Shown here in pieces: positions 44,570 through 53,579 of a stretch of DNA of 64,000 nt (positions within the stretch are counted from its first letter, which is position 1; the number at the start of each line of letters is the position of its first letter). The notes beneath the pieces are model-generated. The model was not told the origin of the DNA and ran no database searches. It saw only the letters and a program-made list of their open reading frames with translations. The stretch spans positions 1,364,001 to 1,428,000 of the forward strand of contig NZ_JABJQZ010000001.1 in NCBI RefSeq assembly GCF_013155335.1, written 5' to 3'. A program made the position numbers and the translations under genes. The stretch comes from Nocardioides sp. zg-1230. GTDB lineage: Bacteria > Actinomycetota > Actinomycetes > Propionibacteriales > Nocardioidaceae.

Positions 44570-45673
44570 CTATCTACTAGTACCTGCCTCGAAGACGGCC
44601 GCTCCGAAGTCGACGTCGCCCGGTTCTCCCTCGGCAACCTCCAGGACGACCGTGTGGGGCTCGCCGGCCGGCACGAAAGCCGTGGTCTCGTCCTGGAAGT
44701 TCACCCGAGGTGGATCGAATCGATGGTCGACCTTGCGACCGTCCACCAGGATCTCCACGAACGGCATCGTTCCGCGCGGGTCGAACCGACCGTAGTCAGC
44801 CATCGTCTGCACCACCCGGTCAACGGGCGAGGCCGGCAGCTCGAGCACCAGGTCGTCGGCGCCCGTGGCTGCCTCGACACCGTAGGTGAACCACCAGTCC
44901 CGTCCCGCTGCCACACCGAGTGGTGACACCCCACGTCCCAGGAGAGTCGCGACCGGCACGAAGTCCTGGCCCCACACGACGAGCTCGACGGCTGCGCTCG
45001 TCTCAGGCGGGATGCCGCGCTCCGCTTCCCGTGGCCCGCTCACGTCCGCCGGGTCCGCAGTGGTGACGAAGGCATTCAGCATCTCTCCAATCTCGGGCAG
45101 CACCACACCGTGGTCCACGAGGAACGGCATCGTGGGCATCGGCTGATCCTGAAGACCGCCACTCCCTCCGCAGGGTGTCGTCGAGCTGGAGCCGCGGGCA
45201 CCGTCAACGACCAGCCAGGTGCCTGTGGCGCCACGGCAGGCTTCCTGGACGTAGGTCATGTCAGCGGTTCGGTCCACCGTCCATTGAAGGGTCGAGCTGC
45301 CCGGGTCGTTGCGAAGAGTCGCGAGGACGCGCGCCGGCCGGACATCCGCCCGGTCGTACGGCGTCGGGACGACGTGAACCTGGTCCGGACGGTGGGGAAG
45401 TGGCTGCCCCAGGGGCCATTCGGCGGCGGGAGCACGGGTCTGTGTGGGCTGAGGTGCCGGCGCCGGATCGGGGGTGCCGCTGTCGAATCCCCCACCGAGA
45501 ACAGCTCCGGCCACCAGTGCGACAACGACTGCCAGCGAGGCTGACGCGGACCGCACGCGACGGCGGCGGCGCTCGGTTGCCACGCGGGCGTGAAGACCTG
45601 CCAGATCGGGACCGCTGCTCGCGACGTCCTCGGCGCGCTCGGCCAGGACCCTCCGAACCATCTCGATACTCAT
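44570..45673 (-). CDS. Membrane-anchored protein coupled to the ECF sigma gene (anti-sigma-like)
   Basis: A 367-aa protein with a cytosolic N-terminus of about 48 residues (MSIEMVRRVLAERAEDVASS), one membrane segment (ASLAVVVALVAGAVLGGGF) and a large extracytoplasmic domain. That topology and the ATGA overlap with an upstream sigma factor gene fit an anti-sigma or sensor role. No ZAS zinc motif (HxxxCxxC) is present in the N-terminus, so it is not a classical zinc anti-sigma factor. The external domain has one cysteine pair (EACRGATG, TTPCGGSG). Confidence 0.75.
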   Translation of the reverse strand: MSIEMVRRVLAERAEDVASSGPDLAGLHARVATERRRRRVRSASASLAVVVALVAGAVLGGGFDSGTPDPAPAPQPTQTRAPAAEWPLGQPLPHRPDQVHVVPTPYDRADVRPARVLATLRNDPGSSTLQWTVDRTADMTYVQEACRGATGTWLVVDGARGSSSTTPCGGSGGLQDQPMPTMPFLVDHGVVLPEIGEMLNAFVTTADPADVSGPREAERGIPPETSAAVELVVWGQDFVPVATLLGRGVSPLGVAAGRDWWFTYGVEAATGADDLVLELPASPVDRVVQTMADYGRFDPRGTMPFVEILVDGRKVDHRFDPPRVNFQDETTAFVPAGEPHTVVLEVAEGEPGDVDFGAAVFEAGTSR

Positions 45674-46164
45674 GCCTGCGCCTCCTGGTTCGGCTCGGAG
45701 CCGATGCGAGCCATCCGGAGCCGGCGCAGCGCCTTGGCGTGCTGGCTCTTGACAGTGCCGATCGTGCACCCGAGCGTCTCAGCCGTCTCGGACTCCGTCA
45801 GGTCCTCGAAGTAGCGCAGCACGAGCACCGCCCGCTGACCTCGCGGAAGGCGGCCGATGGCGGTCCACATGTCGACGTCCGTGACCGTGTCGGAGCTCGG
45901 TGCGGGCAGCTCGCCGACACGCTCGGAGACGAGCTCCGACCACCACCGACGCCGACGCCATGACGCGTACGTCGTCACGAGGATCCGTCGCGCATAAGGC
46001 CCCGGATCGCCGTCGACGCGGTCCCAGGCAAACCACAGCTTCGTCAACGCCTCCTGGACGAGGTCTTCGGCGTGGCCCTGGTCCCGCGTCAGCAGGTACG
46101 CCGTCCGCACCAGCGATCCCCACCTCGCCGAAGCGAAGGCGTCGAACTCCGACTTCTCCGCCAT
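45670..46164 (-). CDS. SigE-family ECF sigma factor
   Basis: A 164-aa ECF sigma factor. Region 2: EFDAFASARWGSLVRTAYLLTRD and AEDLVQEALTKLWFAWDRV; region 4: LPRGQRAVLVLRYFEDLTES and LGCTIGTVKSQHAKALRRLR. This matches the actinobacterial SigE-like (SACE_1683/ECF41-unrelated, short) sigma-70 group. ATG 46164 has no obvious strong RBS. Its last codons overlap the anti-sigma-like membrane protein gene (ATGA), so both are made from one transcript. Confidence 0.92.
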   Translation of the reverse strand: MAEKSEFDAFASARWGSLVRTAYLLTRDQGHAEDLVQEALTKLWFAWDRVDGDPGPYARRILVTTYASWRRRRWWSELVSERVGELPAPSSDTVTDVDMWTAIGRLPRGQRAVLVLRYFEDLTESETAETLGCTIGTVKSQHAKALRRLRMARIGSEPNQEAQA

Positions 46165-46309
46165 CCCACTCCTACGCGTCGGAGGCCACGAATGGTTGCC
46201 CCCTGATCGCCCTGACGTTCCCGACAGGACGCGAGTGCCACTCATCGTCGCACTCAGCCGCATCCTCCCTGAGGTTGCGTGCGAGCCAGCACCGGCGGAG
46301 CCTGTTGGC

Positions 46310-47095
46310 ATGGAGACGTGGCGAGTCATCCTGCTGCCGGGGATCGTGATGCCTGCAGCCGACGCGTTCGCCAGCCTGCTCGCCGAGCTCGGCGTCGACG
46401 TGGACGCGGTCGCCAAGGACCTGGAGGTGTACGTCGCCGACACCCCGCCGGCCGGATACTCCCTGGACGTCGAAGTGACCGGCGTCCTGGAGGCCGCCCG
46501 GGCGCGGGGGTGGGACCGGTTCCACCTGGTCGGGTACTCCGCCGGCGGTTCGGTGGCGCTGGCGTGTGCCGCCCTGCACGGCGAGCGTCTCACCAGTCTC
46601 GCGCTGCTCGAGCCGGCGTGGGCCGGCAACTGGGACGACGCCAGCCGGGCCCACCAGGCGCTGTGGCCCGAGTACCGCCGCTTCGCAGCGCTGCCCCCGG
46701 AGGAGTCGATGCCCGCCTTCGTCCGGATCCAGCTGCGCCGTGGGGTGGAGCCCCCGGCTCCGCCACCGGGACCGCCGCCACCCTGGATGGCGCGGCGTCC
46801 CCAGGGCATACGCGCGATCATCGAGGCCTTCCGGACCTACGACCTCGATCGGGATGCACTACGAGGCTTCGACCGTCCCGTGTACTTCGCTCTCGGAGCC
46901 CAGAGCAACCCCGACCAGTTCCGCGAGGAGGCGGAGCGCCTGACGCGCGTCTTCGACGACTTCTGGCTCGAGGTCTTCCCTCGCCGTCATCACTTCGACC
47001 CGCCCCACCGGGCCGAGGCACCGGCGCTGGCCGCGTCGTTGCGCAGCCTGTGGCAGCGGTCGGAGGAGAGGCCCACGCCGTCACGCGCCAGCTGA
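46310..47095 (+). CDS. Alpha/beta hydrolase
   Basis: A 261-aa alpha/beta-hydrolase fold protein. The nucleophile elbow is LVGYSAGGSVAL near residue 72; the acid is likely in YFALGAQSNPDQ and the catalytic His in FPRRHHFDPPH near 228. A proline-rich cap segment (PPAPPPGPPPPW) is unusual. It hydrolyses an ester or related bond; the substrate is unknown. ATG 46310 was chosen (METWRVILLPG) because it sits at the first beta-strand; GGAG lies about ten bases upstream. It converges on the FAD oxidoreductase gene. Confidence 0.85.
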   Translation: METWRVILLPGIVMPAADAFASLLAELGVDVDAVAKDLEVYVADTPPAGYSLDVEVTGVLEAARARGWDRFHLVGYSAGGSVALACAALHGERLTSLALLEPAWAGNWDDASRAHQALWPEYRRFAALPPEESMPAFVRIQLRRGVEPPAPPPGPPPPWMARRPQGIRAIIEAFRTYDLDRDALRGFDRPVYFALGAQSNPDQFREEAERLTRVFDDFWLEVFPRRHHFDPPHRAEAPALAASLRSLWQRSEERPTPSRAS

Positions 47096-47102
47096 CGCCG
47101 GC

Positions 47103-48512
47103 TCAGGAGTCGAACCCCAGCCCCGCCCGATCGAGCGCCTGCAGGAACACGTTGCGCCGACCCTCGCGGTGGTCGGCGCGGTCGAGCGACCAGCGGGTGA
47201 GGTTGATACCGGCGGAGGCGAGCGGCTCGGGTGGGAAGGGGAGCGGGCGCTTGCGCACCATCCGCAGCTCGGTGCGCTCCGTCGGCTGACCTGCCAGCAG
47301 GTCGAGGAGCACGTCGGCGGCGAAGCGGGTGGCGCCCACCCCGAGCCCGGTGAAGCCGGCCGCGTGGGCGACCCGGCCGCCGTGGGTGGTGCCGTAGAAC
47401 GCCGCGAACTGGGTGGAGGTGTCGATCGCGCCGGCCCAGCGGTGGGTGAACCGGACGCCCTCGAGCTGCGGGAAGGTCGCGAGGAAGTGCGAGGCCAGCC
47501 GGGCATGGCTCTCGGGGCGGTCCTCGTGGCGGACGTGCACCCGACCGCCCGCCGGGTAGACGGCGTCGTACCCGCCCCACAGGATGCGGTCGTCGGCGGT
47601 CAGGCGGGCGTAGTGGAACTGGTTCGCGAGGTCGCCGAGGCCCTCCCGTCCGGCCCAGCCGATGGAGGCCAGCTGCTCGGTGGAGAGCGGTTCGGTGACC
47701 AGCACGTAGTCGTAGACCGGCACAGTCATGAGCCGGTTGCGGCGTAGCAGGGACGGGTGGACGCCGGTGGCGAGCACGACATGGTCCGACGTCACGACGG
47801 CCCGGGCCGTCGCGACCTGCACCGCACCGCTCTCACGGCGTAAGCCCGTCACCGCCGAGTGCTCGTGGACCTCGACGCCGAGGTCGACGGCCGCCCGGGC
47901 CAGGCCCAGCGCGAGCCGAGCCGGGTGCACGAGCGCGGACGTGTCGGGCTCGAACGCCCCGCCCAGGAAGAGCGGGCTGTCGATCCGGGTCCGCACCTGC
48001 TCGCGGTCCAAGACGTCAGGGGCATCCTGCAACCAGTCGACCTGGTGCTCCTCGACCGCGACCGACAGGGCGCCGGTGCGCTCCCACTCGCAGGCCAGGC
48101 CGAGCTCGCGCACGTCGGCCTCGAAGGCGTCGAGGTTGTCGGCACCCAGCCGCGCCAGGACGTCGTACTCCTCGGGCCACCGCGCCCGCCCGTTGTCCTC
48201 GCCGTGCGTCAGCGACGCGTCGCAGAAGCCGCCGTTGCGGCCCGACGCCGCCCATCCCACGGTCTGGGCCTCGAGCAGCACCACCCGGCGACCGGGGTCG
48301 CGCCGCTTCGCGTGCACGGCCGTCCACAGCCCGAGGTACCCGCCGCCCACGACGGTCAGGTCGGCGCGCGTCGATGCCGTCAGCGGGTCGTACGCCGGCG
48401 CGGCACCGACGTCGTCGAGCCAGAACACCGCCTGCTCGCTGGACGCCAGCGACTCCGCCACGAGCCGCGGGTCCGGGGCGTGCCGCTCGTACGCGGTGCG
48501 GTGGGCTGTCAC
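47103..48512 (-). CDS. FAD-dependent amine/amino-acid oxidoreductase (DadA/PuuB-like)
   Basis: A 469-aa DAO-family flavoprotein. The N-terminal AVFWLDDVG precedes the FAD site LTVVGGGYLGLWTAVHAK near residue 55 and VGWAASGRNGGFCDASLTHG. The C-terminal TRFAADVLLDLLAG closes the FAD domain. Related enzymes oxidise amines such as gamma-glutamylputrescine or D-amino acids. The GTG start overlaps the aminotransferase stop. Being the last gene of the three-gene leftward operon with an aminotransferase and an aldehyde dehydrogenase suggests amine oxidation to an aldehyde. Confidence 0.85.
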   Translation of the reverse strand: MTAHRTAYERHAPDPRLVAESLASSEQAVFWLDDVGAAPAYDPLTASTRADLTVVGGGYLGLWTAVHAKRRDPGRRVVLLEAQTVGWAASGRNGGFCDASLTHGEDNGRARWPEEYDVLARLGADNLDAFEADVRELGLACEWERTGALSVAVEEHQVDWLQDAPDVLDREQVRTRIDSPLFLGGAFEPDTSALVHPARLALGLARAAVDLGVEVHEHSAVTGLRRESGAVQVATARAVVTSDHVVLATGVHPSLLRRNRLMTVPVYDYVLVTEPLSTEQLASIGWAGREGLGDLANQFHYARLTADDRILWGGYDAVYPAGGRVHVRHEDRPESHARLASHFLATFPQLEGVRFTHRWAGAIDTSTQFAAFYGTTHGGRVAHAAGFTGLGVGATRFAADVLLDLLAGQPTERTELRMVRKRPLPFPPEPLASAGINLTRWSLDRADHREGRRNVFLQALDRAGLGFDS

Positions 48513-49879
48513 CCCGCCGCAGCCGTCAGCGCGGCGTCGAGGATGTCGAGGCCCTCGCGCGCCTCGTCGTCGGTCGTGGTCAGCGGCGGCACGACGTGGA
48601 TGCGGTTGTAGTTGCTGAACGGCAGCATGCCGCGCTCCTGGCAGCCCTTCACGATCGCGCCCATCTGCGGGCTGGACCCGCCATACGGCGCCAGCGGCTC
48701 GCGCGTCGACCGGTCGCTGACCAGCTCGACGGCCCAGAAGGCGCCGGTGCCGCGCACCTCGCCGATCCACTCGTGCATCTCCGCGAGCGCCCGCAGGCCG
48801 GGGCCGAGCACCTCGTCGCCGAGGCGGGCGGCCCGCCCGACGACGTCGTCGTCCTCCATCGCCCGGATCGTGGCGACGGCCGCGGCGCAGGCGAGCGGGT
48901 GCCCGGAGTAGGTCAGCCCGCCGGGGTAGGCGCGGTGCGCGAAGGTCGCGTGGATCTCGTCGCTGATCGCGACGCCGCCGAGCGGGACGTAGCCGGAGTT
49001 CACGCCCTTGGCGAAGGTCAGGAGGTCAGGGGTGACGCCGCCGTGCTCCACGGCGAACCACCGACCGGCGCGCCCGAAGCCCGACATCACCTCGTCGGCG
49101 ACGAGCACGATGCCGTGGCGGTCGCAGATCTCGCGCACACCGGCGAGGTAGCCCGGGGGCGGGACCATGATCCCCGCGGTGCCGGGGATGGCCTCGAGGA
49201 CGATCGCGGCGATCGTGGCCGGGCCCTCGAGCGCGACGACCTGGTCGAGGTGCTCCAGCGCGCGCTGGCACTCCTCGGCCTCGGTGGTCGCGTGGAACGG
49301 GCTGCGGTAGAGGAACGGCCCGAAGAAGTGCACCGTGCCGGCCGAGCCGTGGTCGCTGGCCCACCGGCGCGGGTCACCCGTCATGTTGACCGCGAGGTGC
49401 GTGCCGCCGTGGTAGCTGCGGTAGGTGGTCAGCACCTTGTGCCGGCCGGTGTGCAGCCGCGCCATGCGTACGGCGTGCTCGTTGGCGTCGGCGCCGCCGT
49501 TGGTGAAGAAGACGTGGTCGAGGTCGCCGGGGGTGTGGCTCGCGACCAGGCGGGCGGCCTCGGAGCGGGTGCCGTTGGCCATCGCCGGGGCGATCGTGCA
49601 CAGGTGCTCGGCCTGCTCCCGGATCGCGGCCACGATGCGCGGGTGCTGGTGACCGAGGTTGGTGAAGACGAGCTGGGAGGAGAAGTCGAGGTAGCGCTTC
49701 CCGTCGCCGTCCCACACGTGGCTGCCCTCGGCGCGCGTGATGACCATAGGGCTGATCTCGGCCTGGGCCGACCAGGAGTGGAAGACGTGCGCGCGGTCGA
49801 GCTCGTAGGCCCGCCCGGCGTCGTACGTGTCCGACAAGTCACTGCCGAGGTCGCTGGTGCTGCTCATCAGGTCAGTCAT
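48509..49879 (-). CDS. Class III PLP-dependent aminotransferase
   Basis: A 456-aa class III aminotransferase: HSWSAQAEISPMVITRAEG at the N-terminus, FFTNGGADANEHAVRMAR, SYHGGTHLAVNMTGDPRRW, VLVADEVMSGFGRAG and the PLP lysine in TFAKGVNSGYVPLGGV near residue 290. This group includes omega-amino acid:pyruvate and putrescine/GABA transaminases. ATG 49879 overlaps the dehydrogenase stop by 8 bp; ATG 49867 is an in-frame alternative. It probably works with the adjoining semialdehyde dehydrogenase. Confidence 0.9.
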   Translation of the reverse strand: MTDLMSSTSDLGSDLSDTYDAGRAYELDRAHVFHSWSAQAEISPMVITRAEGSHVWDGDGKRYLDFSSQLVFTNLGHQHPRIVAAIREQAEHLCTIAPAMANGTRSEAARLVASHTPGDLDHVFFTNGGADANEHAVRMARLHTGRHKVLTTYRSYHGGTHLAVNMTGDPRRWASDHGSAGTVHFFGPFLYRSPFHATTEAEECQRALEHLDQVVALEGPATIAAIVLEAIPGTAGIMVPPPGYLAGVREICDRHGIVLVADEVMSGFGRAGRWFAVEHGGVTPDLLTFAKGVNSGYVPLGGVAISDEIHATFAHRAYPGGLTYSGHPLACAAAVATIRAMEDDDVVGRAARLGDEVLGPGLRALAEMHEWIGEVRGTGAFWAVELVSDRSTREPLAPYGGSSPQMGAIVKGCQERGMLPFSNYNRIHVVPPLTTTDDEAREGLDILDAALTAAAG

Positions 49880-51413
49880 TGCGCGGGAACCCCAGCTCGA
49901 GGCCGCCCTCGGGGCGGTTGGCCGGGTCGATCCACCGGGTGGTGACGACCTTGCCGCGGGTGAAGAAGTGGACGCCCTCGGTGCCGTGGGCGTGGGTGTC
50001 GCCGAAGAGCGAGCGCTTCCAGCCGCCGAAGGAGTAGTAGGCGACCGGCACCGGGACGGGCACGTTGACCCCGATCATCCCGACCCTCACGTCGGCCTCG
50101 AAGCGGCGAGCCGCGCCGCCGTCGTTGGTGAACACCGCGGTGCCGTTGCCGTACTCGTTGGCGTTGACCAGCGCGACGGCCTCCTCGTAGGTGCCGACGC
50201 GGACCACCGACAGCACGGGGCCGAAGATCTCCTCGCGGTAGACGTCCATGTCGGGGGTGACCTCGTCGAAGAGCGTCGGACCGAGCCAGAAGCCCTCCTC
50301 CCCGCCTCGGGCGGCGACGTCGCGGCCGTCGACGACGACCTTCGCGCCGGCGGCCTCGCCGGAGGCGATGAACGAGCTGACCCGGTCACGGTGCGCCCTG
50401 GTCACGAGCGGGCCCATGTCGGCCTCCCTGCCGGACGGGTCCTCGCCCGTCGCGGACCTGCCGCCGTCGCCGATGAGCAACGTGCGGGTGCGGTCGGCGA
50501 TCCGGGCGACGAGCTCGTCTCCGATCGGGTCGACCGCGACGAGCACGCTGATCGCCATGCAGCGCTCGCCCGCGCTGCCGTACCCCGCGTTGACCGCCGA
50601 GTCCGCGGCGAGGTCGAGGTCGGCGTCGGGCAGCACGACCATGTGGTTCTTCGCGCCGCCGAGGGCCTGGACGCGCTTGCCGTGGCGGCTCGCGGTCTCG
50701 TAGACGTACTCCGCGATCGGGGTCGAGCCGACGAAGCTGATCGCCTGCACCTCCGGGCTGGTGAGCAGCGCGTCGACGGCGGTCTTGTCGCCGTGCAGCA
50801 CGTTGAAGACCCCGTCCGGCAGCCCGGCCTCCTGCCACAGCGCGGCCAGCCAGTTCGCCGCGCTGGGGTCCTTCTCGCTCGGCTTGAGCACGACGGTGTT
50901 GCCGGCGGCGATCGCGATGGGGAAGAACCACATCGGCACCATCGCGGGGAAGTTGAACGGGCTGATGATGCCCACCACGCCGAGCGGCACGCGCTTGGAG
51001 TGCACGTCGACCGCGGTCGAGGCCTCCTCGCTGTGCCCGCCCTTGAGCAGGTGCGCGATGCCGCACGCGAACTCCACGACCTCCAGGCCACGCGAGATCT
51101 CGCCCATGGCGTCGGAGTGCACCTTGCCGTGCTCGCTCGTGATGATCGCGGCGAGCTCCCCCTTGCGGCTGTTGAGCAGCTCGCGGAAGGCGAAGAGCAC
51201 CTGGGTACGCCGAGCCAGCGAGGTCGTGCCCCAGCTCTTCGCGGCGCGCGAGGCGGCGGCGATCACGTGGGTGGCGTCGGCCTCGCTCGCCAGAGCGACG
51301 CGGCCGGTGACCTGCCCGGTGGCGGGGTTGGTGACGTCGGCCCAGCCGGTCGGGGAGCCGGTCAGGGGGGAGCCGTCGACCCAGTGCACGATCTCGGCAG
51401 CGTTGTCCGTCAT
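49872..51413 (-). CDS. mmsA: CoA-acylating methylmalonate-semialdehyde dehydrogenase
   Basis: A 513-aa aldehyde dehydrogenase of the MMSDH type. It has VPLGVVGIISPFNFPAMVPMW, FVGSTPIAEYVYETA, ALGGAKNHMVVLPDAD and the catalytic Cys in GSAGERCMAISV. The hydrolytic Glu of ordinary ALDHs is replaced (ALGGAKN rather than ELGG), consistent with CoA transfer; it converts malonate or methylmalonate semialdehyde to acetyl- or propionyl-CoA. AGGA lies seven bases before ATG 51413. First gene of the leftward operon, divergent from the PucR regulator. Confidence 0.92.
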   Translation of the reverse strand: MTDNAAEIVHWVDGSPLTGSPTGWADVTNPATGQVTGRVALASEADATHVIAAASRAAKSWGTTSLARRTQVLFAFRELLNSRKGELAAIITSEHGKVHSDAMGEISRGLEVVEFACGIAHLLKGGHSEEASTAVDVHSKRVPLGVVGIISPFNFPAMVPMWFFPIAIAAGNTVVLKPSEKDPSAANWLAALWQEAGLPDGVFNVLHGDKTAVDALLTSPEVQAISFVGSTPIAEYVYETASRHGKRVQALGGAKNHMVVLPDADLDLAADSAVNAGYGSAGERCMAISVLVAVDPIGDELVARIADRTRTLLIGDGGRSATGEDPSGREADMGPLVTRAHRDRVSSFIASGEAAGAKVVVDGRDVAARGGEEGFWLGPTLFDEVTPDMDVYREEIFGPVLSVVRVGTYEEAVALVNANEYGNGTAVFTNDGGAARRFEADVRVGMIGVNVPVPVPVAYYSFGGWKRSLFGDTHAHGTEGVHFFTRGKVVTTRWIDPANRPEGGLELGFPRND

Positions 51414-51506
51414 GGCGCCATCCTGCTCGTCGTACGACGTCGGGGCGGGTGTCGGATCGTCGGCATCGGCCACGTCTGCCGGACACATCGTCACCCTGCT
51501 CACGCG

Positions 51507-51512
51507 TAGGCT
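51507..51512 (+). promoter_or_regulatory. -10 element TAGGCT of pucR
   Basis: TAGGCT fits TANNNT. Transcription would begin near 51519, leaving a short leader that contains GAGGAGGG before the GTG at 51536. The divergent mmsA start is 93 bp away. Confidence 0.45.
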
Positions 51513-51535
51513 GCGTCGGTGAGGAGGGCGAGGCC

Positions 51536-53167
51536 GTGGTGGACGTGACGCCGGGGGTGACGCTCCGCGAGGCGCTGGAGCTGCCCACCTTCCGCCGCGC
51601 CGCCCCGGAGGTCGTCGCCGGCGTCGCCGGGACCGACCGGGCGATCCGCTGGGTGCACGCCACCGAACGCCCCGACGTGCGCCAGCTGCTGCGCGCGGGC
51701 GACCTGCTGCTCACCATGGGCACTGGTCTGCCGGAGGACGACGACGCCGCCGGACTGGCGTCGTTCGTCGACGAGCTCGCCGACGTCGGCAGCGCGGGCG
51801 TCGTCGTCGAGCTCGGCCGGCGATGGGAGCACGCGCTGCCGGACGCCCTCGTCGCCGCCTGCGAGCGGCACGGCCTCCCGCTGGTCGTGCTGGCCCGCGA
51901 GACCCGGTTCGCGGCACTGGCCCAGGAGATCGGCGAGCGCGTCGTCGACCAGCAGCTGGCCGAGCTCCGCGAGGCCCAGCGCGTGCACGAGACCTTCACC
52001 GAGCTCAGCAACGACCTCGCCAGCCCCGTCGACATCCTCCGTGCCGTGCAGCGCCTGGCCGACGCGCCCGTCGTCGTCGAGAACGCGCAGCACCGGCCGC
52101 TCGACTACTTCTCCGGACCCGACGCGGACGACGGCTTCCTCGACGGCTGGCCGGCGCGCTCGAGGCGCGTCGAGGTGGCCGGCCGCACCGGCTGGGACGC
52201 CGCCAACGGCTGGCTGGTGACCCGTCTCGGCACCACCGACCGGGCCTGGGGCCGCCTCGTCATCGGGTCGCCGGACGCGCCGTCGCAGCGGCTGGTCGCC
52301 GTCGCCGAGCGGGCCGCCTCGGCGCTCGCGCTGCACCGGCTGCACGACCGCGACCGCGGCACGCTCATGCGCCGCACCCACCTCGAGCTGCTCACCGGCC
52401 TGGCCGAGGGTCGCGGCTCCGACGACGCCGGCGCCGACGAGGTGGGGCGCCGCTGCGAGCTGGCGGGCTTCCCGGTGCACCGGCGCAGCCTCACCGGCGT
52501 CGTCGTACGCGGACGGGTCGGGGCCGTGCCTCCGGTCGACCTGGACGAGGTGGCCGCCACCGTCGTCCGCGCGGCCCATGCGCTCCGGCTCCCGGCGCTG
52601 GTCTGCGAGGTGGAGCGCGACCTGCGCGTGCTGGTCTCGACCTCGCCCGGCGCGGACGCCGACGACCTGGTCGACCGGCTGGCCGCGCGCGTGCTGGCGC
52701 ACCACGAGGTCGTGGTCGCCGCGGGCCGCACCGTGCCCGACCGCACCGGCGTGGCCCGGACGGTCGCGGAGGCCGGGCAGGTCGCCGACGCCGTCCCGCA
52801 GGCCCGGCGCGGGAAGGACCCCGACGTGCACCGCCTCGCCGACCTGCACCTGCGCGGGCTGCTGGCCCTGCTCGGCGAGGACGAGCGCGTGCGCCTCTTC
52901 GTCGAGCGCGAGCTCGGGCCGCTGCAGCAGCACGACCGTGCCGACGGCTCGCGCACCGAGCTCCTCGCCGCGCTGCGCGCCCTGCTGCTTCACCCCGCCA
53001 GCAAGACCGAGGCCGCCGCGAGCCTGCACCTGTCGCGGGCCGCGTTCTACGACCGGCTGGCGCGGATCGAGTCGGTCCTCGGCGCGGACCTCGACGACCC
53101 CGACGTCCGCGTCTCGCTGCACGTCGCGCTCGTGGCAGACGAACTGTTGGGTGGGCGGGCGAAGTGA
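51536..53167 (+). CDS. PucR family transcriptional regulator
   Basis: A 543-aa regulator with an N-terminal PucR sensory domain (VTLREALELPTFRRAAPEVV, DVRQLLRAGDLLLTMGTGL), a central GGDEF-like degenerate region and a C-terminal PucR helix-turn-helix (LLHPASKTEAAASLHLSRAAFYDRLARIE). PucR-type regulators control purine, GABA and polyamine use. GTG 51536 is preceded by GAGGAGGG; a second GTG follows at 51539. Placed between divergent catabolic genes, it is the obvious regulator of both sides. Confidence 0.9.
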   Translation: MVDVTPGVTLREALELPTFRRAAPEVVAGVAGTDRAIRWVHATERPDVRQLLRAGDLLLTMGTGLPEDDDAAGLASFVDELADVGSAGVVVELGRRWEHALPDALVAACERHGLPLVVLARETRFAALAQEIGERVVDQQLAELREAQRVHETFTELSNDLASPVDILRAVQRLADAPVVVENAQHRPLDYFSGPDADDGFLDGWPARSRRVEVAGRTGWDAANGWLVTRLGTTDRAWGRLVIGSPDAPSQRLVAVAERAASALALHRLHDRDRGTLMRRTHLELLTGLAEGRGSDDAGADEVGRRCELAGFPVHRRSLTGVVVRGRVGAVPPVDLDEVAATVVRAAHALRLPALVCEVERDLRVLVSTSPGADADDLVDRLAARVLAHHEVVVAAGRTVPDRTGVARTVAEAGQVADAVPQARRGKDPDVHRLADLHLRGLLALLGEDERVRLFVERELGPLQQHDRADGSRTELLAALRALLLHPASKTEAAASLHLSRAAFYDRLARIESVLGADLDDPDVRVSLHVALVADELLGGRAK

Positions 53168-53217
53168 CGACAGATCGTCGGTCCGCCGGTGCCCCGGCGC
53201 TGGGCACGATGCTCGAC

Positions 53218-53556
53218 ATGACCCGCGTGACCACCCGTGTGCTGGACGTCGCCGCCGCCGTGCCGACCACCCCGCTCGACCCCGGCACCGTCGTCGACGG
53301 CGCCCCCGAGGCCGGCTCGCGCGCGCTCGCCGCCGTGTCGGGGGTGGAGGTCGGCGTGTGGGAGATGACCCCCGGCACCGCGACGGACGTCGAGGTCGAC
53401 GAGGTGTTCGTGGTGCTGTCGGGCTCCGGCACGGTGTCCTTCGCCGACGACGGCGAGCAGGTCGACCTCGGCCCGGGCAGCGTCGTACGACTCCGGGCCG
53501 GGGAGCGCACCACCTGGGTCGTCCACGAGACCATCCGCAAGATCTACGTCGCCTGA
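53218..53556 (+). CDS. Cupin domain protein
   Basis: A 112-aa single-domain cupin: VGVWEMTPGTATDVEVDEVFVVLSG forms the first cupin motif (His ligands replaced by Glu/Asp residues) and LGPGSVVRLRAGERTTWVVHE the second. Loss of most metal-binding His suggests a ligand-binding or structural role rather than an enzyme. ATG 53218 follows CACGAT and seven bases, a leaderless-like arrangement; a GTG at 53164 overlapping the pucR stop would add 18 residues. It lies between pucR and an aldehyde dehydrogenase in one direction. Confidence 0.8.
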   Translation: MTRVTTRVLDVAAAVPTTPLDPGTVVDGAPEAGSRALAAVSGVEVGVWEMTPGTATDVEVDEVFVVLSGSGTVSFADDGEQVDLGPGSVVRLRAGERTTWVVHETIRKIYVA

Positions 53557-53579
53557 CCGCAGGCCTCACGAGGAGCACC

